Shown here: piece after piece, positions 37,431 through 47,204 of the stretch
Position numbering within the stretch: the first letter of the stretch is position 1
How the letters are laid out: each line of letters opens with the position of its first letter
NCBI RefSeq assembly: GCF_015706575.1
Contig: NW_024037048.1
Span: 13,781,512-13,845,511 of the forward strand
Direction: 5' to 3'
Source: Patiria miniata
Lineage: Eukaryota > Echinodermata > Asteroidea > Valvatida > Asterinidae
Length of the DNA: 64,000 bases
The notes under the pieces: model-generated
Seen by the model: the letters and a program-made list of their open reading frames with translations, nothing else
Told to the model about the DNA's origin: nothing
Databases searched by the model: none
Program-made: the position numbers and the translations under genes

Positions 37431-38018
37431 ATGAAGATCTTCGTGGCAACCGCTCTTTCAATCGCCCTCCTTCTGGGTAACTCCGTCAACCTCCGAGCTT
37501 CCGTTACTGGGCCGGCGGCCTCGGACGACGGCGATGGTCCTTCGTTTGGGCCTCCGGGTGTACGAGGAGCACCGGGTGTCAAAGGTCAAAAGCGTGAGCC
37601 AGGGGAGGCACCAGACGACTCGAACCAGCGGGTAGCATTCACCGTGGTGAGGACGAGCGCCTCGGATACGCTGAGCGGCGGCCGTTTGCCCTTCCAGGCG
37701 ACCGAGACGCTTCTGCCGGGTACCAGCTTCGATCTCGAGACCGGCACGTTCACGTGTGGTGTGCCGGGCACCTACGTGTTCATGTTTTCTGTGAACAAAT
37801 ATTCTTCCAGCAGCTACCTGTGGGTTTATCTCCGGAAGAACGGCGACGCGGTTGTCTCTGGCTATAGCAATGATTCAAGTCACAATGAGCAGGTGTCTGG
37901 GAGCGCGGTGGTGGTTCTGCAGCGTGGAGATACGATGTATCTCACAATGTACGGTAGGGCGGATAGTGATTCCGATCACGAAACCTCATTCAGTGGCTTC
38001 CTCCTTTACCCCGAATAA
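37431..38018 (+). CDS. Secreted C1q-domain protein with short collagen-like stretch
   Basis: 195 residues. Residues 1 to about 23 form a signal peptide (MKIFVATALSIALLLG). A short collagen-like run at about 40-58 (GPPGVRGAPGVKGQK) has Arg55 where the next triplet Gly is expected. A C1q head follows at about 67-195: FDLETGTFTCGVPGTYVF, VVLQRGD and the terminal SFSGFLLYPE are typical of the C1q/TNF jelly-roll. Such proteins act outside the cell as trimers in pattern recognition. The acceptor TCTGTACAG ends one base before the ATG, so the leader is spliced and the whole protein is in one exon. The exon is GC-rich compared with its flanks. The specific ligand cannot be told. Confidence 0.95.
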   Translation: MKIFVATALSIALLLGNSVNLRASVTGPAASDDGDGPSFGPPGVRGAPGVKGQKREPGEAPDDSNQRVAFTVVRTSASDTLSGGRLPFQATETLLPGTSFDLETGTFTCGVPGTYVFMFSVNKYSSSSYLWVYLRKNGDAVVSGYSNDSSHNEQVSGSAVVVLQRGDTMYLTMYGRADSDSDHETSFSGFLLYPE

Positions 38019-38106
38019 ACACAATCCAACACATAAAGATACACGAGCATTGTGTTGCTGATTTTTTTTAATCGCTTTCCATTTTTGCCGAAACAATAAC
38101 CAATGA

Positions 38107-38112
38107 ATTAAA
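38107..38112 (+). terminator. Possible polyadenylation signal of the C1q gene
   Basis: ATTAAA about 90 bp after the stop codon; no AATAAA is closer. Confidence 0.45.
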
Positions 38113-39454
38113 AGAAATATTGTTCAATAACAATGTCACAAAATATTATTATTAAGGTTTTCGCATTGCGCATGCGCCGATCTGTATACAACAATGGATT
38201 TGCAATTTTTTTGACTTTCTGCAAAACAAAATATTTAGCTTTATGCATAAGTATTGAGATATAGTGAAAAGTGTGCGTTAAGTTTGTTGACAACGATTTT
38301 TTTTTTCATTGTATCCATTGTAGGCCTATCGAGAAGTATTTTGATGGAATATTTTTTTCAAAGCAAGCTGGGTCATCTTTTTTTTTTTTGAAACAAAAGG
38401 TTTGCAATAAAGCAGTGCCACCATGTATCCAAATATGTTAACAACTAAAAAAAAAATGTGTTTATGGTGTTATATCGACCAACCTGGATTTTTTAGGCCA
38501 TGTTTCTGACTGCCATTTTTTGTATTGCCACATTTGGTCAACATATAAAATAACGTGTTTTTTCCCCGAAAATAAATGCAACTTGTTTGTAGTATTGGGT
38601 ATTTAAAACAGATTAATTAAACACAATAACTGTATCCTAAAGCAAACAAAGTATAAAAGACATACAAACAAACAAAATATTTTGCTACCTACATGGATAA
38701 TTTTAGGGCGTTTACTGTAACTTGTTATTTTCTTTGCCTTATGTTCCCTGTATGCCCAGCACAGATGATGTCAATTAAATCAATCCCATGCATGTATCAA
38801 TTTTTATTTCATGTCACGAAAAAGTCTCGAGTGATTAAATCTGATTTTCTTATAGACTTTAAGCTTGGCATTTGGATTAACAATTGTTTGAAATATTCTA
38901 ATGCTTTTCACAGCAATTAGAACACACTGGATTTTATTAAATGATTGCATTATTTTAAATGTTACAACATGTGAGAATTATGTAAAAGTAACAATTGACT
39001 GGCTATGAAAACAGTATACATAAAACCTCATTCTGAGGATTACCAAAAGCACCACCATTGTTGACTTACTCTCTTTTTTTCGATTGGCTTCGTTATGAAA
39101 AAACAACAACATGATTTTAATTAATATCAGTTGAAACAGAAACGTGCCCACAGTAATGAAAAAAGTGGAGTTGTTTTTAAAGCCCGTAAAAGTGCGACAA
39201 GTGTTTCTTGATTAAAAGACTCCAAATTATTTGAAGACTTTTATTGTTCTTAATCAGTATTACTTGATTGCATTCAAGAAACTCACTTTGAAAACATCAG
39301 TGAAAGTGTGAGCCCGTTAGATGGTAAAGAAACAATCTCAACGAAATCAATAAAAACAAAGCACAAATTCCATTCAAGTGAGGAGGGTCTTTCAACTGGT
39401 TGGAATTGTCCTTTGTCACTTGATCATTTCAAGTGAATTTCTTTGTATTGACTT
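38113..39454. other. 3-prime flank between convergent C1q and SLC12 genes
   Basis: AT-rich sequence without recognised exons. The plus-strand C1q gene and the minus-strand SLC12 gene converge here, so both 3-prime ends must lie in this interval. Confidence 0.5.
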
Positions 39455-39569
39455 TTATTTGGATGTCATATTTGGCATCCCTGCTGACAGCATATCCTTG
39501 GATAATGTCTCCAGCCAGCACATGTACATGTAAGCTGAACAAGTACGCTTCCTGGGAATAGGTAGACTC
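39455..39569 (-). CDS. SLC12A: SLC12 cotransporter C-terminal exon
   Basis: Acceptor TTCTTGCAG, then coding that completes the split ATG codon of the previous exon: SLPIPRKRTCSA followed by MYMCWLETLSKDM. This matches the C-terminal SLP...RK...YMAWLE.LSKD block of NKCC/NCC-type cation-chloride cotransporters. After SKDM the sequence departs from the family (LSAGMPNMTSK, stop at 39455-39457), where relatives end in an RGNQ..VLTFY tail. Either a further exon was missed or this copy is truncated. Another frame reading ESTYSQEAYLF is a shadow. Confidence 0.83.
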
Positions 39570-39856
39570 CTGCAAGAAATCAAAGAAAAGGTTTTAATGG
39601 ACCCTTCCTGCATGTCAATCACCAGTGCACATTGGCCAATCAGATCACCACTTTTTACACAAGTAACTTTTTAGTTTTTACACAAGTGTCCTTAGTTTTC
39701 TTTAAAAAGTTTCTTGTTTCGCCAGCTGCTTTTCAAGAATTTTTGGTATTTTGTGTAAACATCAGCAATTGTGCCGCCATGAAAAGCGCCACCCATTGAC
39801 CTACCGCCGTTTGCGAGTTAGCCCCTTAGACAACTCTATCAGCCTTTTCGCTGCAT

Positions 39857-40004
39857 GATACCGCCATCTTTGAATTATTTATTTTTTTTGGGGGGGGGGC
39901 ATTACAATGAAAATACGTCTCATCATGCAACTGTAGCTGAGAATGATGGCATGACTTTTCAATGTAATGCCCCCCCCCCCCCCCATTTCAAAGATGGCGG
40001 TATC
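39857..40004. mobile_element. MITE-like foldback with GATACCGCCATCTTTGAA ends
   Basis: Inverted ends GATACCGCCATCTT...AAGATGGCGGTATC, each followed inward by a G- or C-tract and GCATTACA. Arms are about 60 bp. It lies in the last SLC12 intron. Confidence 0.82.
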
Positions 40005-40395
40005 CGCGAAACGGCTCATGGAATTTTGTACGTTAACTTTTGTTTGTCTCAGATTTTGGCGTTCTGCGTCCATTTGTATATCATGTTTAGACATTATTTT
40101 ACAAGCTGCGTTGACGCAATTCCACCGTGATAGGTTAATTGTCCGATAGTGGCCATTATCGTCGGTTTGAAAAGCACCCCATAGGAAGATGGTACCCAGC
40201 CCCGTCCCCCTACGCCCCGCTTTTGGATTTTACGGAGGCCGGGGGACTAGTGAAAAAAAAAAATCTACATGTACCTTCAACACAAATTGGCGACCCCCCC
40301 CCCCCCAATAAAAATGACCTGGCTTAAAATCGTGCAATCTCTATAGACATTAAAAGTAATTTTCACAGCTCTCAAATAGCGAGCGTGTGGTTTTA

Positions 40396-40503
40396 CAGTG
40401 GTGGATCTATAGGCGGTCACCCCCCCCCCCAAATAATCACAACATTTTCCAGATCCCCCCAACTTGACATCGTATCCCCCAGCCAAAGCTAGATCCACCC
40501 CTG
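40396..40503. mobile_element. MITE-like element with CAGTGGTGGATCTA ends
   Basis: Short element beginning CAGTGGTGGATCTA and ending TAGATCCACCCCTG, with C-tracts inside; related to the 2938 and 5908 elements. Confidence 0.6.
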
Positions 40504-40807
40504 TTTAGGATTTCACGCTAGTTTCTGCTATAGTGAGTAGGTTTGCGTAATTGTGAAGTAAGTGCCCTTAGATTAGCCACTCATTATTTTCATGGGAATT
40601 GCCAACACTACAACAGACATTTTTGCATGACACTTAGAAATTACGGTTTTTGCAAAAAGTGTAAACAATCAGTTACAGAGGATTACTTCTGTGCTTACAG
40701 GGATAGCACAGGATTTCTGTGCTAGTGTGCTAGATCATCAGCACAGAATTGTGTGCTTAAACCATGAAATTGAGTCTATTGAGTTAGTAGTGGCTTTGTG
40801 TACTTAC

Positions 40808-40875
40808 ATGACAATGAGCTGAGCCTCCTGGGAATGTTGGAGAAGCAATTCACGGATCCGCATCTGTCTGTTGGT
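40808..40875 (-). CDS. SLC12A: SLC12 cotransporter exon (TNRQMRIRELL)
   Basis: 68-bp minus-strand exon with acceptor TTTCTTTCAG and perfect donor CAT|GTAAGT. It encodes TNRQMRIRELLLQHSQEAQ with LIVM, the SLC12 cytosolic-domain segment (T.RQ.RL.ELL..HS....LIVM). It begins in phase 0, matching the end of 41324-41643, and ends after two bases of the ATG completed by 39569. The phase match across three exons shows a real, ordered gene. Confidence 0.9.
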
Positions 40876-41323
40876 CTGAAAGAAAAAGAAAGATTTCAGG
40901 CGAAAAAATGGAGTGATTTATTGATGTTTAATAAAGTCGAGTTCCATGCACTTGGCAAATCAAATGAACTGAGAGTTGTACGGAAAAATGGATTGAAAGT
41001 GATCAATCTCATTATTGAAAATCACCCACCAGAATGTCAAAGGTTGGACACAATTAACAGATGTTGCAAGACTGGATTTAAAAACACACAAACCAGGACT
41101 AAGCGTAAAGTGGATACTGGGAAAGCTTTAAGTGTATTGTCTCCATGCATGGACAAAAGAGGGCGCTTTATAGTCAAATAAGCAGAAGCCGGAATGAGGG
41201 ACACTTCACTGGTTCACTCATGCTGGTTATCGTTCATTTGGTACCAGCATTTATAAGCCACGATGGCGCCCAAATGGCGCTCTTTTATAGTTTTCTCTGT
41301 GGAGCGCAAGAAGGAGATTCTAC

Positions 41324-41643
41324 CTTCTCGTTGAGCGTAGTGACTTCCTCCTTGCTGATCTTCCAAGGAAACTTCTCTGTGGTCTCGCCTGCTTCCTCAT
41401 CCAGCATCCAGGGTTTGGACAGCTCCTTGAACCGTCTCAGGCTCTACTCCTTGGGCTTCTTGTTCAGGTCCGGGATGACCTCCACGTCCGAGCAGTTGAT
41501 GCAGAACTTGCTGAGCATGTTGGCCATGTTCATCTTCTCCCTGTCCATTTGCTCCTTCTTGCCCGTGGTGGCAAAGACGCGCAGCTTGCATTTCTCCCAG
41601 TTGGATTTCATGGAGATGAGTTGAGGGATGAGTAGGGTCAAGC
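41324..41643 (-). CDS. SLC12A: SLC12 cotransporter exon with in-frame stop
   Basis: 320-bp minus-strand exon, acceptor CCACCCCCAG and donor AAG|GTAGAA. It reads GLTLLIPQLISMKSNWEKCK, then LRVFATTGK, DVEVIPDLNKKPKE, then a TAG, then SLRRFKELSKPWMLDEEA and EKFPWKISKEEV. This is the NKCC/NCC-type cytosolic domain (LLIP, W..CK.RVF, SKF.I..SD, PW.I...E). The single TAG at 41444-41446 interrupts an otherwise intact frame, so this copy is either a recent pseudogene, carries a null allele, or has a base error. A duplicated 3-prime part of this exon lies at 42108-42253. Confidence 0.9.
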
Positions 41644-42107
41644 CTGGGGGTGGTGGGAGGTGGGGGCGGAGGTTGGGGGGGGGTTTCAAAAACAAAAATT
41701 ATACAGAGCATTATGTAAAGCATGTGTTTCCTTAGACATGCAGCCATCCAGAATAACCTGAGAGATCTCTGAAAGGCTCCATGAAATGAATTGGACACTG
41801 AAACATATAATAAAATAATCAGGCCAACCAAGAACCAAAAGTGTGGTGTTTTCTATTACATATAAAAAAAAAACTGTGTGGTAGGGTAGATAAAAATCTG
41901 TTTTGGGGGTTTGACATTTCTATAGCCTGAAAATATAGGGTGGGATGATAGTCATTGAACTTTTTTTCTCTATTTTGCATGCATTAGTTAACATGTGGAT
42001 CATTCTGCACTACTGACCAACTTACACAAAAATAAATATAACGTTGATAGTTTTCACTGGGGGGGGGGGGGGGGGAGGGGTGCTTGAGCACAAGGAGGAG
42101 ATTCTAC
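41644..42107. other. Intron-like sequence with long poly-G tract
   Basis: Between the SLC12 exon and its partial duplicate. It has a poly-G run at about 42059-42075 (poly-C on the minus strand). No further SLC12 exon recognised. Confidence 0.5.
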
Positions 42108-42253
42108 CTTCTCTTTGAGCGTGGTGACTTCTTCCTTGCTGATCTTCCAAGGAAACTTCTCCGTGGTCTCCAGGCTGCTTCCTCATCCAGCATCCAGGGT
42201 TTGGAGAGCTCCTTGATGATTGTGTTGGTCTTGATCTTACCCAACCCACCAAT
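42108..42253 (-). pseudogene. SLC12A: SLC12 exon fragment, block B
   Basis: Partial duplicate of the 3-prime half of 41324-41643, with a foreign 5-prime 48 bp and acceptor TCTAG. It reads ELSKPWMLDEEA, then is frameshifted (AAWRPRR instead of GETTEKF). If spliced to the upstream endophilin exon 43285-43351 it gives DWWVG and a stop, so it cannot make an in-frame fusion. Nearly identical to 9694-9839 in block A. Confidence 0.78.
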
Positions 42254-43284
42254 CTAGACGAAAACCAATAAGGAAAGAAAATTTGAATGCATTTGCTCTA
42301 AATAAATTGTGTCCAGGTCTTGGAAAAGACCAACGTTAGCGCTGCAAAAAGTGAAAAACCTGGACAAATCTGGTTTAATGATCTTGTTATACATTTTGCC
42401 ACTTAAGACCTTTAAGACCTGCTTGCATTTTACTCAAACTGTTTATCAAAATTCATTCCGCAAAGTCTTCTTCAAGTACTCAACTGTGAGTACACATTTC
42501 GGTACTCAAAATACGGTACTCGAACGACAGTGCCTATTGTCCTCCAACGCCGGTTTGTGCACTAAGTCTCCGGGAAAGGTTTAGATCAGGGAACAAAGGA
42601 AAACACAAAGCCAATTAATCCTCGGAAGCATAGCAGAAAACGACATTGTGCGCGTTATGGTAAGTGTGTACAGTGTTCGTATATTTCAAATGCAATTTTT
42701 GTTTTTCTTTTAATGCAAACAAATATTATATGCATTATACAGTATGTCCAAAAGAAATGTCCGTCTGACCATATTTGAAATAACTACAAAACCATGAAGT
42801 CCAATTTGAAAAAGTTTGATTGTGCAGATACTCCCTATCTTGGCCTCCACCCCGATGAGTTTCATTTAATTTCAGTCACGCATCACTGCACACTTGTCAA
42901 TTGATCACAACAACATTTTGGGACACTGTGACCAAGTTCCTTGCCTTAATCAATTTCAGTGCTGTGTTAAGTAAGCTGTGTAAAATCCTGCATGTTGTGA
43001 AAAGGGCTGCAATTGGGATTGGAATCATTTGCCTGGCTATCAGTCATCACGGCAAGACCTCGGTTTAATGCTCAAGGGCAAATGATTCCAATCCAAAACC
43101 ACATCAGACTTTTTTTCACAGACACTTTTTTGGGACATACTCTATGACAATTAATAATGATAAATTTAGTGTCAGGTTAGCAATAACACTTTGGAAGTCT
43201 GATGGTTTATTTTTGTTTTAGTTATGATATTTTAGTAATGTAAGATGATTTGATATGATGGAGTTGAGATAATCTGTCGCCTAC
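42254..43284. other. Intron-like sequence, block B (matches 9840-10880)
   Basis: High identity to block A; contains the inverted TTTGGATTGGAATCATTTG-type pair near 43020-43095. No coding exon seen. Confidence 0.6.
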
Positions 43285-43351
43285 CTTTTGCTTGCTTCTT
43301 CTTTTTGTAGTCAAAGTCAAGACGTCGCCCCTGTAACTTCTTCCGATGGTG
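43285..43351 (-). CDS. SH3GL: Endophilin-A BAR exon (HHRKKLQGRR), block B
   Basis: 67-bp exon, acceptor CTACAG and donor AAAAG|GTAGGC. It encodes HHRKKLQGRRLDFDYKKKKQ plus AK, in phase 0 with either alternative exon upstream. The next endophilin exon (KIPDEEL-type) and the SH3 domain are not found to the left; SLC12 sequence occupies that space, so the gene appears truncated or rearranged after this exon. Confidence 0.9.
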
Positions 43352-43559
43352 CTGTAGAAATCAAACATTGGGGAGAAAGTTAATGTACTGTTTGACAAGA
43401 CACATTTGCACATTGCTGTAAGGCTCCTTATATAAATTATGGGTCAAAGTGTGACAATTTTCGAGCCCTGTTATCTCTGAACGTTTTTATTTGCTGTTCA
43501 AGTATCATTAAGAATGACTTCAACAATTTGTTGGGTAGGTTGTCTGCTTCACATAATCA

Positions 43560-44320
43560 CTCTTGGCGGACGACTGCATTAACTCTAACCTTCCCAAATC
43601 CTCCAAAATCCTCTTTGCAAAATGGAGGATTTTGCAGGATCGAGGCTGTTTAATTGGCAAAAATGTGTGGCTGATTTTGCAGGATGCAGTGTGTCAAGGT
43701 CTTGGGCCGGGCCTTGTGTTTGTTTATGCTCAGCTGTGCATAAATTATACTTGAAGTCCTCCGCACTGCTCTAGGATGTCACTGGCTCAGCCTCAACATA
43801 TTGACAGTGATTGCTGGAGAATTTTGTAGGATTGAGGCAGTGATCATTCTTCCACGGATCACATTCAAGAAATAATGAAGGATTTTGCAGGATTGAGGCT
43901 GCATGCAATTTTGACATGGAGGCAGTTGGAGGATTTTGCATCATCATCGCAAAAATGCCCAGGGAGTTAGGGTTAAGAATGACTTTAAACAATTTTGTAT
44001 TCGTTGTGTAGGTAGTTTGCTATTCATAATCACCCTTGGAGGACGACTGCATTAAGGAGTGCATCAGAATTATAAAATCACAGATGTCAGATGTAACAGG
44101 GACAGGAAAAAAGTGGACCCCAAATTTATCGAATGACCCAAAGTACGCAGGCATAAGTTACAACCCAAATCAACCAGTAATCGATCACTTGTCTTGTATC
44201 AATTTTTTTCCAGATTGGCCACAATTTGTGCCTAAATTTCCCCGCAGGTGGCTGTGCAACACAGTCCTGCTTCTATCAAAATCAACCAAATTCTGTCAGA
44301 TTCTGTAAGATGGAACTCAC
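43560..44320. other. Intron with dispersed GGATTTTGCAGGATTGAGG repeats
   Basis: Matches 11118-11910. A 90-codon plus-strand open frame here is also open in block A, but the copies are too similar for that to be evidence of coding. Confidence 0.6.
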
Positions 44321-44454
44321 GTTGATCTCTTTCAGATCTTTGTTCTTGAGATGATCCAGGGGATCCAGGAAGTTCTGTCTGACGTTCAGATCGAAGGCGC
44401 CCTTGACTTCAGAAAGTTGCCTCAGTGATTCTCCTATCTCGACCATCGCCGTAG
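44321..44454 (-). CDS. SH3GL: Endophilin-A BAR exon, alternative version 2, block B
   Basis: 134-bp exon, acceptor ATACAG and donor AAC|GTGAGT: ATAMVEIGESLRQLSEVKGA with FDLNVRQNFLDPL and NKDLKEIN. It differs from version 1 (45168-45301) at only a few residues (IG against ME, AF against TF). It enters after one codon base and leaves in phase 0, exactly like version 1. As 134 is not a multiple of three, a transcript with both would be frameshifted. Confidence 0.9.
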
Positions 44455-45167
44455 CTGTATCCAAAAAATAACCAAAACAATTTTTTTTTTAATGATACCT
44501 ATAAAAAACAACATTTTATTGTTCTGTTGTTTCCACCAAAACTAAACAGCTGTGCTAAGTATACCCTGGGAGCTGAGATTGTCTATGAAATGCATGGTCT
44601 ATGAAATGCATTATTAGACCGAGTAAAAAAAAAAAACCGGTTTCCCGTCTGCTTTTTTTTACCTCCACCATGAGGTATATGTTTTCATCGGCCTTGGTTT
44701 GTCTGTGAACAGGATAACTCAGAAAAAATGCGGAGGCACTAGGCTCACGTGAATCGCGCACTCCAAACTCCTTCGACCAAAACATTTGCGAGCCTCGTCT
44801 TTAAGAACGCGTGCACGTAGTCGTGGCGCGACCTCAAAAATGGCTTCTAATTTTGTTTGCCGGATTACGCTATATGACAATGTAATTTCCAGTAACCCTA
44901 GTTAACCCTTCTGTTAGTGAGCATAAGCCATGTCTGAATGACATGGCTACGACTAACACTAGCCCACATGGGAAGTGGCTTCATCTGCTTCCATAGGTGC
45001 AACTAATGTATTAGCCGTAGCCACTTCATTCTGACGTGGCTTTATGCTTTTCCATTTTCCCTAATTTGTGCTTGAATTTCCCCGAACGTGGCTGTGCAAC
45101 ACAGTCCTGATTCTATCAAAATCAACCGCATAATGGGTGATGTTAGATTTTGTAAGATGGAACTCAC

Positions 45168-45301
45168 GTTGATCTCCTTCAGATCTTTGTTCTTGAGATG
45201 ATCCAGGGGATCCAGGAAGTTCTGTCTGACGTTCAGATCGAAGGTGCCCTTGACTTCAGAAAGTTGCCTCAGTGATTCTTCCATCTCGACCATCGCCGTA
45301 C
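45168..45301 (-). CDS. SH3GL: Endophilin-A BAR exon, alternative version 1, block B
   Basis: 134-bp exon: GTAMVEMEESLRQLSEVKGT with FDLNVRQNFLDPL and NKDLKEIN. It joins in frame to the preceding exon 45757-45882 (…STF G|GT). Equivalent to 12763-12896. BAR-domain helix residues of endophilin A; acts in curving membrane at endocytic necks. Confidence 0.9.
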
Positions 45302-45387
45302 CTGTATCCAAACAAAAACAAAAACATAACAAAATCCATCGTTTTATAATACCTATAACAGGAAAGATTTTATCGTGTTAATACGAA

Positions 45388-45494
45388 GCCCATTGATTGG
45401 GCTTTTATATCCTAGATTTGGAAAGTGCTACAGGCAAAACTTTATTCAAAAATTGGTCCTGACATTTGGGTTTTGTCTTTTTTGACTCACCTGT
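45388..45494. mobile_element. Mariner-type foldback, right-end fragment
   Basis: Matches the right end of 13585-14041 (GATTGGGCTTT ... TTTTTTGACTCACCT) and lies immediately next to the point where the block A/B similarity stops. Confidence 0.7.
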
Positions 45495-45756
45495 ATATTG
45501 CAAATGTATGCATTTATAAATAAAAAAAATTAAAAAAATAAAAAGTGGGTGCAAAAAAGGCAGCGGGCAGGTATGAGAAACTGGTTTATTTCTTTACTTG
45601 GCCTTGCATATATCTGAAGTGCTGGGCACTACATAAATCACACAATACTCATGGTACTATGTTGGTGGATTGGAACACTGATTAGAGCACCTTTTTGAGA
45701 GCTTTATGATCAGTCTACCACAGAAGGAAAGAGAATACATCTTGAAGCTTGCTCAC

Positions 45757-45882
45757 CAAACGTCGAATCTTCTCCTAATTCTCTGCCGTTCTTCAGCATG
45801 ACTTCTCCCAGGAATCCTACGGGTTGTTGAGGCTTGGTTCCTCCTTTGTTCTGACCACGGACTTTACTCATGGCTCTGGAGA
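45757..45882 (-). CDS. SH3GL: Endophilin-A exon (RAMSKVRGQNKGG)
   Basis: 126-bp minus-strand exon, acceptor GAACAG and donor TTTG|GTGAGC: VSRAMSKVRGQNKGG, then FLGEVMLKNGRELGEDSTFG. It matches the endophilin segment 'TMSKIRGQ...AEAMLKFGRELGDD..FG'. About six residues between SRA and MSK present in vertebrate endophilins are missing. Phases match both neighbours. Not present in block A. Confidence 0.9.
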
Positions 45883-46511
45883 CTGTTCAGGAAATACAAT
45901 ACGATTGATTAGGGTCAGCACACAAATAGAAGATCTATCTCTATTTGGTTTGTTTGAAGTGAATACTTAGACCCGATTCAAACCGGTGTTCTATAGTCAC
46001 CCCAAACGTAATTATTCCAAAGGTTAGAGTTAAAGGTAATATACGACATTTGCAAACACCAACAAACAAAACTACCAAATTATTATGAAATACTTTACTT
46101 GACTGTAGGTGAATGACAGTCTCAGACATCCTGTGAAATCATGGCACCTGGTGTGCTGTCATTTTTAAGAAAAATAGAATTTTTGTATTGATTTCAAAAG
46201 ATGATCGGCCGACCATCGTTGGAAGAAACTGATTTTGCCAAATAGTGCCCCGATTTACCCAATTTATTTAGTCCACATTTTCTTGCAAGCGGTTACACAT
46301 CCGTGAATGGATGCAAGCCAGCTAGTCTGGTTCCCTGAGCTCAGGGAACAACACAAGATCCGGCCCAAGACCTTGACACAGTGCATCCTCATAAATCAGG
46401 CACACATTTTTGCCATATAGCCTCAATCCTGCAAAAGCCTCCATTTTGCAAATAGGATTTTGGAGGATTTGGGAAGGTTAGCGTCAATGATGTTCCAATT
46501 TTGGTTCTTAC

Positions 46512-46584
46512 CTGGATTGGGCTGAAGGTATTCTATTGTCTTGTTCACCAAATCATCCACTGTGTGACCAGTCACGTCAATTTT
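46512..46584 (-). CDS. SH3GL: Endophilin-A exon (KTIEYLQPNP)
   Basis: 73-bp minus-strand exon, acceptor CATTAG and donor CCAG|GTAAGA: KIDVTGHTVDDLVNKTIEYL plus QPNP, the endophilin '.KVDVTS..V..I..KTIEYLQPNP' segment. It begins in phase 0. The 5-prime exons encoding the N-terminal amphipathic helix should lie to the right but were not recognised up to the window end, where foldback nests intervene. Confidence 0.9.
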
Positions 46585-47204
46585 CTAATGAAAACAAAAT
46601 ACATTACCCAAAGACAATGAGAAGAATTCAATCAGCATAAATAATATCAAGCAATATTTATTAATACTAAATGTGTTAAAACTTTGTTCGCTATGGCAGG
46701 AGAGATTCATACCCTGGACTCCGTTGCGTGTACACAACAGAGTCCAACCTGGGCAAGGACTAGGGCTAAGTTACACTTACAGCAGACAGGGCTCTGGAGT
46801 GCTCTGAAACGTGCAAAACAAAACGGGCAAAGAAAATGTCCTCACTATTTCACCAACCAAGTTTGGAGACTCAATTCAATTTTTAAAGGAGATTTTTCTT
46901 CAATGTTTTTGCACATGAGAGGGACGTCAAGTGATTTCAAAATGGGACTAAATACTAGACTGGTACATGTCCAACCATCATGACCATATGGTCCAACTAT
47001 TTGAAAAGACTGACCTCTTCATTCAATGTCAATAGTCTGGTGGCTTGACTACGGAGAAATGTGTAGTAAATTGAGACTAGTTCCCGCTTCATGCCACATG
47101 TTTCTTAAATTCTTTTGGCATGGTTGATTGATGCAGTACTGAAGCTGTGTTGGACTGGTTGTTTCAGGTGCCAGTCTATTTTCTTGCTTTGCATGTTTTC
47201 AATA
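46585..47204. other. No further exon recognised
   Basis: Searched on the minus strand for the endophilin N-terminal exon; none seen. A 99-codon plus-strand frame has no motif or splice support. Confidence 0.4.

Noticed and set aside
40798..41181. 127-codon plus-strand open frame
   Set aside because: Its start overlaps a well-supported minus-strand SLC12 exon and the rest lies in that gene's intron; no family match or splice support. It remains weakly possible as an unknown sequence.
44036..44308. Plus-strand open frame shared with 11620-11898
   Set aside because: Open in both blocks only because they are recent duplicates; antisense to the endophilin intron and exon edge.
46684..46983. 99-codon plus-strand frame as missing N-terminal exon of endophilin
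   Set aside because: Wrong strand and no endophilin helix motif.
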